Positions 21,295 to 30,500 of a stretch of 64,000 bases of DNA are shown in pieces. The position numbers and the translations under genes are program-made. Origin of the DNA: Adiantum capillus-veneris (taxonomy: Eukaryota; Streptophyta; Polypodiopsida; Polypodiales; Pteridaceae); the NCBI GenBank assembly GCA_014529385.2, contig CM043946.1, positions 16,137,077 to 16,201,076 of the forward strand, in the 5' to 3' direction. The notes under the pieces are model-generated. The model saw nothing but the letters and a program-made list of their open reading frames with translations. It was not told where the DNA came from and searched no databases. Position 1 is the stretch's first letter; the number at the start of each line of letters is the position of its first letter.

Positions 21295-22317
21295 TATCTT
21301 TGATTTTGAAGATATAGATGATCTTCATGGCCGTTAATTGTCCTGGTCTAGCATGAAAAGTCCACAAAAGATCTTTTATGTTTCTATCTTCCCAACAATA
21401 CACTCCCATCCTAGGATTATCCGTACTAAGCCGTTTGGAAAGGCTTCAAGTCTACTTGATCCTATCCCTCGAATTCCAAAGTTTGTGGTTATTCTTTTGC
21501 TGACATATTTGGGATTATAGTGTTTACTTCTAATCCCCATTTGTCTACCACATCAGGGTTTTCGACTTGTACATATTGAGTTTCGTTTCAATCCATGTAC
21601 ATTTTTCCTTGTTTATTTGCCCTAATCCCTTCTTCGAACTCAATACCATGATCATCAATGCGAATAGCATACTCTTCGTTAGGATCCTAGTAAACCTGGG
21701 CCCCATGACGATTAGTCTTGTAAAAAGAGAGGATATGCTTGTAGCGCATTGTCGTTCCGGTTCGGATGTTGAATCTGAAAAAGTATCCGAGACTTCTTCA
21801 GGAATTGTGTGTAAGGAATTGCCTTGATTCACGCTTTCTTCAGTGGATACTCTACTGGTGTTTTCTCCGAATAGGCCTTAATTTCCTATTACACGACCGG
21901 ATCTAAGGTTCATATAGACTTATGAAGCCCTGGTTTGAGTACTCACCTTAGATTAACTTGTCGTCAATTTCCACTTGATTCAATTGTAACTTTCTGTCAT
22001 GCCACTGATTCCTCGTTTGCAACCTGATTCCTGTACAAAATTTATCAAAAATTAGCTATTTTTCTACAAGGACAATAGAGCTCTTGAGAACTCCAGTGAT
22101 TGGTCTCTGTATTTCACTTCAATTCGTGCTATAGAAGTCAAAATTTTGACTTTCAGATTCAGCTTAGCAAAATCAAAGGTTTAATCTGCACCTATAAACT
22201 GAGTGTATCTGTACCAATTTTGATCCGATTGAACCCAAAATTTCCCTATGGCCTTATATTATGCTGGTCTAACACTGTATAAGCCCAAAAGTCAAATTTG
22301 AAGTCTCTGAATAGCAG
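21295..22317 (-). other. Tat-like leader / gag 5' border, no clear gene
   Basis: Only short frames without family signal are present (for example 21545-21832 on the minus strand). It joins the leader array to gag. Confidence 0.4.
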
Positions 22318-23329
22318 AAGTAAATAATCGCGAGTATTTACTTTTGTCACTTTTTTCAACTTTTTGGATTGTTTTGGCAAGTATACAACTTGTTAAAGCC
22401 TTTGGGCAAGTTTCAACAAGTTTGGATAAAATTTGATCAAGTTTACCCACTGTTTCGTGTTCGTAGACTCTGATTTCGAGAATCTGGCTTAAGTCTCACT
22501 ATTGTGGTCCAAATTTCACCAAAATTGACTTGCGGGGTTCAATTGATGTGCTTGACCTTGTGGTATACTCAAATTTGCAAAATCACCAAGTTTTGAAGCA
22601 AATGTAAATAATCGCAATTATTTACTCTTGATAATTTTTTGCAAATTTTTATCCCAACTTTGATACAAATCTATTAAGCACCTTATGTTAAGGTCACTAG
22701 CCAATTTTCATAAAGTTTGGACAATTTTGATCAAATGGTCATCAATTATCTATCCGCAGATTAACTTTGCAATTTTTGTCACAATTTTCACTCTTGTGAT
22801 CCAAATCTTACCAAATTTGGTTTCTGGGCTTATTACAACATGGTAAAGCTAGTGGTATGCCAACTTGGTCAAAAAAGTTCAAAAACAGGGCATAAGTAAA
22901 TAATCGCGATTATTTACTTTTGTCAAAATTTTGCAAGTTTTTGGTCAATTGAACATATACACATGTTTATCACATCAATATAAGCCTATGAATCAATTCT
23001 CAACAAGTTTGGATAAATTTTTCCTCAATTCACACTCAAGATTCAAAAAGTCACTACAAACTTTAGTTTTCACCCAGTTTTTTGCCAGTTTAGTGATCCA
23101 AATCTCTTGGGCCTTTACAAAAGTTGTTTGTACACATGCAATGTATCAATGATATGAGTCTTGGCTAATTTAGAGCAAAAAGTTAATAATCACAATTATT
23201 AACTTTAGGCTTGAAATGAGCACTTTTTTGCAATTTTCTCAAAGAGAGTCTTTTTATGATGTTTTTTAAGCCTATAAATCAAGTCAAAACTTAGTTTGGC
23301 CTAAAAGGTTAAGAAAAAGTAAATAATCA
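22318..23329 (-). repeat. Array of 22-28 bp palindromes in the Tat-like leader
   Basis: The half-site AAGTAAATAATCG followed by its reverse complement forms a perfect 26-bp palindrome at 22894-22919. Near-palindromes lie at 22318-22343, 22604-22625 and 23179-23206 (12-bp arms, CACA centre), with a half-site at 23317-23329. Starts are 286, 290 and 285 bp apart. A related half-site (AATCGCGATTATTAAC) lies in the LTR at 24236-24251. The text between sites is AT-rich and diverged. Confidence 0.88.
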
Positions 23330-23883
23330 GAGTTTTGGTCAACTTCTTGAAATTTTTACCTCGAAGTGTCCTTGAGCTTACCCACTGGTTCAAACAACTC
23401 TTAGGCTTTTACTCCCCAGTTGGATTGAGTGAATTCGAGTCTTTTCGTGCGATTTCTAGCCGTAGACCTGAAATTTTGCAACCTTACATAACAACTCACA
23501 CTTGATTCTTTCAGAGAGAGCAATGCTATGAAATCCACCTCGGATCCTATTTACCCTACTCCTAGTTTCTCATGGAATGGGGTTGTGGAAAGTGTCCACA
23601 AACACTCGTTTTCTTGTGTTTTATATGTTTTTCAGAGTCTTGATCTTAAGACTTGTTTCGTCTACCAATAATCCTCCAAATCCTAATCTAAATCTACAAT
23701 CTTACAATCCTAAAGGTACTCAACAAGTACAATTACTTCCAATCTACCTCTACACAGCAAAATACGACAATCTTAAGCTATGCGGTTTCTAAAAGAGAGT
23801 TTTGAACTCTAGGTGAACCTAGAGGAAGTTAAAGGAAAATTACACAAGACGCTCGTGTTTTTCCTAGTTTCGGTCTTTTCGAT

Positions 23884-23901
23884 CCAGACAGTGGCGCCAA
23901 A
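23884..23901 (-). other. Primer-binding site of the Tat-like element
   Basis: On the minus strand the LTR end CCCACA is followed by TTTGGCGCCACTGTCTGG. TGGCGCC-type sites are usual in plant gypsy elements. The primer tRNA was not determined. Confidence 0.6.
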
Positions 23902-24851
23902 TGTGGGACGCATGTCTAACCTCACCAGCCTATCTTATTGCAGTATTAGCGAGAACCACGATTAATTTGTCAAACCATGGGATGAAGCTGACTCGACTAG
24001 TGCATAGAGGCTACAAGAGGTTGTTAATTTCTTGGAAAACAACTAACAACTCGCATCTAACTCAAGCTACACGCAAGTGACTGAAATCACCAAAAGCCAA
24101 TCGCTCATCGACAAGCAAATCACATCCGTTACAGTATCAAATGACATCCAAACGTAACGAAACTTCTAGGACAAGTTTACAAGACCTAAGCACACATGCC
24201 TATAGCCTCAAACCCCACTTTAGATCAAGTTTCAAAATCGCGATTATTAACAAGTGGATTTTTGACCTAATCGTTTTTCGACCCAGAATGCATCTAAATG
24301 CTTAGCAATGATGCCCCAATACCCCGCCTATGCTTAGTTTTCATTTTAAAAGTGTAAAGTCCTACTTATGATGAAATTAGGCCGCGGGTCGGCGACACCA
24401 AAAGCTACGAAATACGGTGAATGGCTTACGTCAATGCGTAGAGCTCTTACCTGCGGTTGCAATGCAACAAACGCATTGGCAATGAAAACCGGAGAGGAAG
24501 TAGGAAGCGCGAGAAGGAGAGAAGTGAGCGCTGTTATCTCACGCTATGTATTTCTTATCCAAAACTTCTAAAAAACTTATAAAAATTGGCTTTTATACCT
24601 TAGCCAAGGTTTTTGGGTGGTCAAAAGTAATAATCTGGAGTTCTACCAAAGCTGAAAATTGAATGGCTGATACAAATTGGAAGCTTGTAGCCCCGGCTCA
24701 TTAATTACAAAGTTTACCAAGAAAATAGGAGTTACAATATTCCCGATTTATCAAAATAATTGTTTTTACAAGGAGAACTCCAAAAAATGGTGTTCGCGTT
24801 AACTTGCTGCTAACAGTCTCATTTTCTCTCTAACATTGAATTTGTTGAACA
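23902..24851 (-). repeat. 5' LTR of the Tat-like element
   Basis: The plus-strand reading starts TGTGGGACG and ends TTGAACA, giving TG...CA borders and a length of 950 bp. The inner border is fixed by the primer site. The outer border is my best choice, because chromovirus B begins just after it. It contains a palindrome half-site at 24236-24251. Confidence 0.6.
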
Positions 24852-24891
24852 TTCCTCAACGTCTCATGGTTCTCTCTTATCTCTTCCACCA

Positions 24892-25955
24892 ATGGCTACT
24901 TTCAAACAGGAAAACATTGCTAGTGACTTACAAAAGTTATTAAAGAAATTTCAAGATGTTTTTCCTAATGATTTGCCACCAAGATTACCGCCGACACTAT
25001 CAATGCAACATAGCATCGATGTGATTGCAGGCTGTAAACCTGTCAGTAAACCGCCCTACCCTATGAGCTACTCTGAAGATGCTGAGATGGAACGTCAGCT
25101 TGCTGACTACCTTAGCAGAGGGTTTATACAATCTAGTTCTTCACCATGGGCTTCTCCTATCATATTAGTGAAGAAAAAAGATGACAGTATGCGCTTGTGT
25201 GTAGACTACCGTGGCTAAATGCGGTTACGGTTAAGAACAAGTACCCATTGCCACGAATGGATGAGTTGTTTGATAAACTCACTCATGCTCGCATTTTTAC
25301 GAAAATAGACTTGCGGTCAGGTTATCACCAAGTCCGCATTCGATTTGATGATATACTCAAAACTGCATTTCGAACAAGGTTTGGACACTACGAGTTTTTG
25401 GTGATGCCCTTCGGGTTAACCGATGCGCCCGCAACATTCATGACACTTATGGATAGTGTCTTGAAGCCGTACTTGGGTAAATTTGTCATCGTTTTTCTCG
25501 ATGACATTCTAGTCTACAGTGCTTCTGAAGAAGAACACTTACAACATCTCAGGTAGGTGTTTGAGTTGTTACAAACAAACAAATTATATGCCAAGGAATC
25601 TAAGTGTGATTTTCTGAAAGAAGAAATTCACTATCTAGGGCATGTTATTTCAGCTAATGGGGTATATATGGATCAATCCAAAGTGGATACCATCCGGAAA
25701 TGGCCTTCTCCAAAAAATCTGGAAGAATTACATATTTTTAAAGAATTTGCAGGTTTTTACCGAAGGTTCATTAAATACTATGCTAATATTATTGTTCCCA
25801 TGACGGATCAACTAAATGATAAAGGAAAAGCTTTTCAGTGGGGATTTTCTCAACAGTACAGTTTGGATACACTCAAGGATGCATTAGCTACAACTCCTAT
25901 ACTAGCTACTGTAGATCCTTTGAAACCATTCATTTTGGAAACCGGATGCCAGTGA
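24892..25955 (+). pseudogene. pol: Chromovirus B reverse transcriptase region
   Basis: LLKKFQDVFPNDLPPRLPP opens RT. The following blocks are [53 protein letters not shown] and the catalytic FLDDILVYS. The thumb block KWPSPKNLEELHIF and the start of RNase H follow. All match gypsy RT. Fossil. Confidence 0.88.
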
Positions 25956-26400
25956 CCGTGCTATTGGAGCAGTCTTGTTACAAGACGGACGGCCATTTGC
26001 ATTAAAAAGCAAGAAGCTTGATGCAGCTCAGCAGAACTACTCTGCTTATGAGCGCGAACTCTATGCAATAGTGTCTGCCTTAAAAACATGGTGACATTAT
26101 CTATATGGTGCTCAGTTCTAGATTGTGTTTGACCATGAAAGCATCAAATGGTTTACACAACAAACGGATTTGAAGGGTCGGAAAGCCAGGTGGACCGAGA
26201 TTCTTCAGGAATATGACGCCAAGCTCAGGTATCATAAAGGTCGATACAATGTGGTGGCTGACGCTCTAAGTCGTATATCGGAGATCAATTCTCTCTTGTT
26301 CATGGAACTTCGTAGTGAATTTTTAGATTCTCTCAAAGGCAAATATGAGCATGATGAAGCATATTCCAAAGTGTGGAGTCATGTACAAATGAGGGATCCT
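25956..26400 (+). pseudogene. pol: Chromovirus B RNase H region
   Basis: The FDHESIKWFTQQTDLKGRKARW and YHKGRYNVVADALSR blocks mark the RNase H end and tether of gypsy pol. Fossil, continuous with the RT region in the element. Confidence 0.8.
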
Positions 26401-26458
26401 TCTCACTCCAATGATAGTAGTGTAACGTTAACCTCCACACCTAGTTCTACTCTATCGA

Positions 26459-27675
26459 GTGATGAACTACAATGATGGAAGCATTTTCATCATCGACAAT
26501 GGGTACCTACTCCATAAGGGGAGAGTTTGTTTACCGATGGACATAGACATTCGGCGCCAAATTCTTTATGAATGTCATGATAGTCCAAGTGCAGGGCACC
26601 CGGGTATTAGAAAAACTTATGCTCTCGTACGACGACAGTTTTACTGGCCAGGTATACATGGCTTTGTTCAAGCTTATATCTTGCATTGCTTGAAATATCA
26701 AGTTACAAAGCAGAGCGCCTGAAAGCAAGAGGCATCCTTTGGAGATTCCCAATGGAAAATGGGAAAGCATCTTTATGGACTTTATTGTGGGTTTACTAAC
26801 CACTGTACAAGATCATGACTTGGTATGGGTGGTTGTAGACCGATTGACTAAACTATGTAAGTTTATTCCTACCAAATCAACGGTTAAGACACCAAAACTA
26901 GCCAAGTTATTTGTGGACAATCTATACAAGTTGTATGGTTTGCCAAATAACATTATCACTGACCGTGATTCCAAGTTTGACAGTCACTTCTGGAGGGCTA
27001 TGTTTAAACGATTGGGTACACAACTAAACCTCAGTACAGTCGATCATCCAAAAACAGATGGTCAGACTGAACGAGTTAACCAAGTGCTAGAGGATATGCT
27101 AAGAGAATACGTCAGCAAAAAACAGTCAGACTGGGAAGAACATTTACCTATCCTCGAGTTTTCCTACAATAGTGCTAAGCATGTCATAACTGGATTTAGT
27201 CCTTGCATGCTCATGTATGGGTTTCAACCTAGGTCAATTGTTATGATGGGGTTGGCAACGGACAAGCTCCAACAGGTTGAGGATTTTCTCCAAGACCACA
27301 TGGATATGTTGAAACTCGCTCGTCAGAATGTCCGACAAGCGCAGGATTGATATAAGAAGTATGCTGATGAGAAACGTTGGCAAGTTACCTTTGAGGAAGA
27401 GAAGGAAGTATTTTTACATGTGCCAAAATATTTAAAAAGTCTGAAAACTGGGCCAACACCTAAATTATCTCCCCCAATATTGTGGGCCTTTCAAACTACT
27501 CAAGCGAGTAGGTGATCGTGCCTACAAATTATTGCTACCTACACATTCTCATATTCATCCGGTGTTTCATGTAATCCGTTTACGTAAGCGGTCACATGGG
27601 GACGTCAATGTCATTGACCAACAGATTTTGGTTGATTTCATTGAACCTCCTACCTTACCACATGAACGTGAACGT
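26459..27675 (+). pseudogene. pol: Chromovirus B integrase region
   Basis: The zinc-binding region (ECHDSPSAGHPGIRKTYALV) is followed by the DDE core: FMDFIVGL, then ITDRDSKFDSHFWRAMF and TDGQTERVNQVLEDMLREYV. The C-terminal HPVFHVIRLRKR block follows. It stops at the solo-LTR insertion. Fossil. Confidence 0.87.
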
Positions 27676-28498
27676 TGTCGTGCTGTGACACGTACATAGT
27701 GGGAGCGCATGCTACAAGAGTTATCTTGTAACCTTTTAGATACATAATTATATTTCCTATAATGTACATATGCATATCTAATTATAATAATAATATTTCT
27801 ATCTCATCTTATTACCTCAAGGGTAACGTATTCTTACTTTACCGTCAAAAAATACTATGGAAAAAGCGTCAATAGCTCCGTCTCTTTAACTTGGGGCAAA
27901 AAGAATTGATTCTTTCTTTCTACTATCTCATTATTATCTCACACCCTAGCTAGATCCTATATCTAGGGTAACTTCTAATATATATATATATATTCTATGT
28001 ATTTTTTATATTTTTTATATATTTCTTTTAAATAGCTACTAGGAAGGAATCAAATCCTAGTGGGACACTAACTTGCATGATTCTCAAAGATATCCCTATT
28101 TTAATGCATTATTGCAAGCATGATTACAAAAATTTGTCAAGGAGCAAGGTCATGATTTTGTATTGCATGAGGTGTCCTTTGGAATTAAATGAAAGTCTAG
28201 GCTAAGGGGATCATAGGAAGACTTTTGCTGCCAGAAATGGACCCTATTTTGATGATTTTTTACACAAGGTTCCAAACCGAATTGGAAAAAGTATATAAAA
28301 TGAGACTCGTAGCTAATGAGCTGAATGTTTTGCCCATATTTTTACTTTTTTATTTGGAGCCACGGTTGAGGAGATATGATCAAAACACTGAACCCTAGTC
28401 TGCCACATCATGCAAGGACAACTCATTTCAAACTTTTCCACTTTCTGTTCACACTGGCTCCTCTCTTCTTGCGTAAATCCTTGGGGGTTCCCTTCACC

Positions 28499-28506
28499 TA
28501 TAAAAG
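28499..28506 (+). promoter_or_regulatory. TATA box upstream of the small ORFs
   Basis: TATAAAAG follows a C-rich word about 615 bp before the first small ORF, so a transcript starting here would contain both ORFs. Confidence 0.5.
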
Positions 28507-28845
28507 GGAAACTCTTCTTCCTTAAAAACCATTGAAGCATTCAAGCCATTGATGAGAGGAATTCATGAGGGAGTGAGTATTAATGCTTTATTATACTTAT
28601 CCATTAACATAAGCCTAAGCCTACATTTTCTCCTAGAGGAAGACTAGCCATTCTTGTAAGCTATCCTTGGAAGATCAAGTTTAATCAAAGAAGGTCTTGG
28701 ATTTTGTGTATCAATCAAAGTTGAATTCTTCCCTCTTCTTCTCTCTCCATCAAAAATGCTGCCGAAGGGTTTGACAAGTAAGATGTGTTCTACATTGATA
28801 TTTTTGTTGATTTCTTGTTGTTTTCTTTTCCTTCTCTAATCCAAC

Positions 28846-28848
<3 letters not shown>

Positions 28849-28913
<65 letters not shown>
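28849..28913. repeat. (TA)n microsatellite
   Basis: About 32 uninterrupted TA units lie inside the solo LTR, between its TATA box and the small ORFs. Confidence 0.98.
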
Positions 28914-28917
<4 letters not shown>

Positions 28918-29113
28918 AATCTCCTCTCCTTAACCAAACCTATCTCTCTCACTCTTAGAAATTCATTCACTCTATAAATTCTAGGTTCTCCTTGCTACAG
29001 GTACATCTCTCCCCGCAGTATCCTTATTGCCTACGGGCAAGAATAGGGCTTGGGAGGGAAACTTCTCATCTCTTCACTTCTCTCATATCTACATTTCTCA
29101 CATACTATCCTAA

Positions 29114-29332
29114 ATGAATAATCCACATGATGAGAATTTCTATCACTTCCACTCTGTGCGATCTATTAGAATTGACGTATGGATTATTCGTAAAATACAC
29201 TTTCGACAACGTATAGTGTTTCTCTTTGACCCTGAAAGGCTCAATGAAATACTTCTTTCACCGGATCCCATCATACTACCTCTTATAGACTATAACTTTT
29301 CTTTTGACGTAAGTGTAATTATCTTGCTATGA
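29114..29332 (+). CDS. Small ORF, shared ~70-codon family, copy 1
   Basis: The 72-residue product has a basic middle (IIRKIHFRQRIVFLF), then LNEILLSPDPIILPLIDYNF and a hydrophobic end (VSVIILL). It aligns along its length with the ORF at 9276-9491 in the TR-GAG-like element, by eye at over 40% identity in the last 50 residues. Its stop overlaps the start of the next ORF (ATGA at 29329-29332), a layout seen with coupled translation. Function unknown. Confidence 0.6.
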   Translation: MNNPHDENFYHFHSVRSIRIDVWIIRKIHFRQRIVFLFDPERLNEILLSPDPIILPLIDYNFSFDVSVIILL

Positions 29333-29541
29333 ACCAAGAGGATTTGTACACACAATTAATCCCAATCACTAGACAAACTATTTATAGTATGGTAAGCACA
29401 AAACTACAATTCCAAAGAACAATTCGTAGCCTGTTTGGTCGGCAAAGATTGAACGCCATTAACTCATCTGTTAACCCTTTCATATTACCTATGATACATT
29501 ATGACCATAGCCTTGATGTTTTCATCTTTGTGCTATTTTGA
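29329..29541 (+). CDS. Small ORF, shared ~70-codon family, copy 2
   Basis: The 70-residue product shares the pattern of its neighbour: FQRTIRSLFGRQRLNAINSS, then NPFILPMIHYDHSLDV and a hydrophobic tail (FIFVLF). It overlaps the preceding ORF by four bases, so the pair looks like a tandem duplication that has diverged. No known domain is recognised. Confidence 0.55.
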   Translation: MNQEDLYTQLIPITRQTIYSMVSTKLQFQRTIRSLFGRQRLNAINSSVNPFILPMIHYDHSLDVFIFVLF

Positions 29542-29740
29542 TATTCTCTTTTGTGTTCTTTCTTTGTGTGTGTGAGTACAAGAGAGAAAGAATGAAGCTT
29601 CTTTTATTGCACTTCCTTCCAAACCCTATACTTCATGGTATCTATGGTTTAGCTCCTTCATATAGTTTTTGGAGTTCTCTCACAAACTCTCACAGCCAAA
29701 AGCCCGGTGCTTTCCTGGCAAGACCGCAAATTTCTTGACA

Positions 29741-29905
29741 ACGTGTTCTCGACTATCATGAGTTATGACATGTCATCATGTATGTCAACAAGCCTTAATC
29801 AAGTGGAAAGATCAACCTGAGGAAGGTGCCACTTGGGAAAACATTAGTAACAATCAAGCCCTCACTCATATTATCTGGAATCTCACTAATATGAAAATGT
29901 GATGA
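29741..29905 (+). pseudogene. pol: Chromovirus B chromodomain
   Basis: ALIKWKDQPEEGATWENIS is the chromodomain core, the counterpart of the one at the end of chromovirus A. It lies directly after the solo-LTR target duplication. Fossil. Confidence 0.82.
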
Positions 29906-30007
29906 TAAGTTCTATCCAGGTCAAGATCAAGCATCCATGAAGAATATGGGAATCAAAATCATCCTCCCCTAGGTAGCTAACCGATGGAAGTGAACTGAGG
30001 ACCTTGT

Positions 30008-30500
30008 CAAACTCCTCTAGCTAGAGAGGCATCTCAAGCCTCTGACATATCTCCTGAGTGACTAAGCAAGGCACTTGTCCCACAAGTGCTCTTTGCATGC
30101 CATCTTGGTGCTCAATTTATGGCTCAATTGAAAGCAACTCAAGGTAAAAGTCAGTAGAAATTGCATGCATATTCTTTGACTAGGTAGAAACAATTGACTC
30201 ATTGGGCCTCCTCAAATGGACAACATTGTTGCATGCATGTGTCAAGCGTACATAATCTCAAAAAACTTGCTAGAAATTCTATCTCCCACCTGGGTCCACT
30301 AAGATGCTTGGCACTGGAAGGCCATTGATTCTCAATGGTATTTAGATCCTATAAATCCTACTGCATATGATCCTTCATCCAAGGGCTACCAAGATGAAGC
30401 TCCTACATCCACTCCTACAAAGAAGCAATGCCCCCTCACAACTTCCTCTCCTCCTTGATTGCGGCCAAGTAAGCTGCAAACTCTTGTTGCTAACCGTTCG
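30008..30500 (-). repeat. Dispersed repeat R1, copy 1
   Basis: This block is the reverse complement of 49010-49488 with about 85% identity by eye, for example across CACTAAGATGCTTGG and CATATTCTTTGACTAGGTAG. No coding signature or terminal inverted repeat is seen. It may be part of an LTR. Confidence 0.75.

Larger units (their letters stand above)
20256..24851 (-). mobile_element. Tat-like Ty3/gypsy fragment (5' LTR, leader, gag), minus strand
   Basis: Read on the minus strand there is an LTR (24851 to 23902), a primer-type site beginning TGGCGCC, a 2 kb AT-rich leader with palindromes, and then a gag region. The rest of the element is missing, so it is broken and its left border at about 20256 is approximate. 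The GGCGCC primer start, long leader and gag words are what plant Tat/Ogre-type elements show. The assignment is by recall. Confidence 0.65.
27676..29740 (+). repeat. Probable solo LTR (2,065 bp) carrying two small ORFs
   Basis: The insert begins TGTCGTG and ends TTGACA, giving TGTC/GACA inverted ends. It is flanked by ACGT (27672-27675 and 29741-29744), a 4-bp duplication; AACGT is an alternative reading. Removing it makes the chromovirus B text continuous with the chromovirus A pattern. It has a TATAAAAG box at 28499-28506, a (TA)n tract, and no internal primer site or polypurine tract, so it is best read as a solo LTR, though a small non-autonomous element is possible. A block at 28309-28402 resembles the insert in chromovirus A. 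Confidence 0.7.
24852..29905 (+). mobile_element. Chromovirus B (Ty3/gypsy), pol, broken
   Basis: RT, RNase H, integrase and chromodomain occur in order on the plus strand, interrupted only by the 2,065 bp insertion at 27676-29740. Gag and both LTRs were not found; the Tat-like LTR abuts the left side. There are about six breaks in pol. Shared words with chromovirus A (CHDSPSAGHPxIRKTY, FSPCMLMYGFQPRS) show the two are related but not the same copy. Confidence 0.85.
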
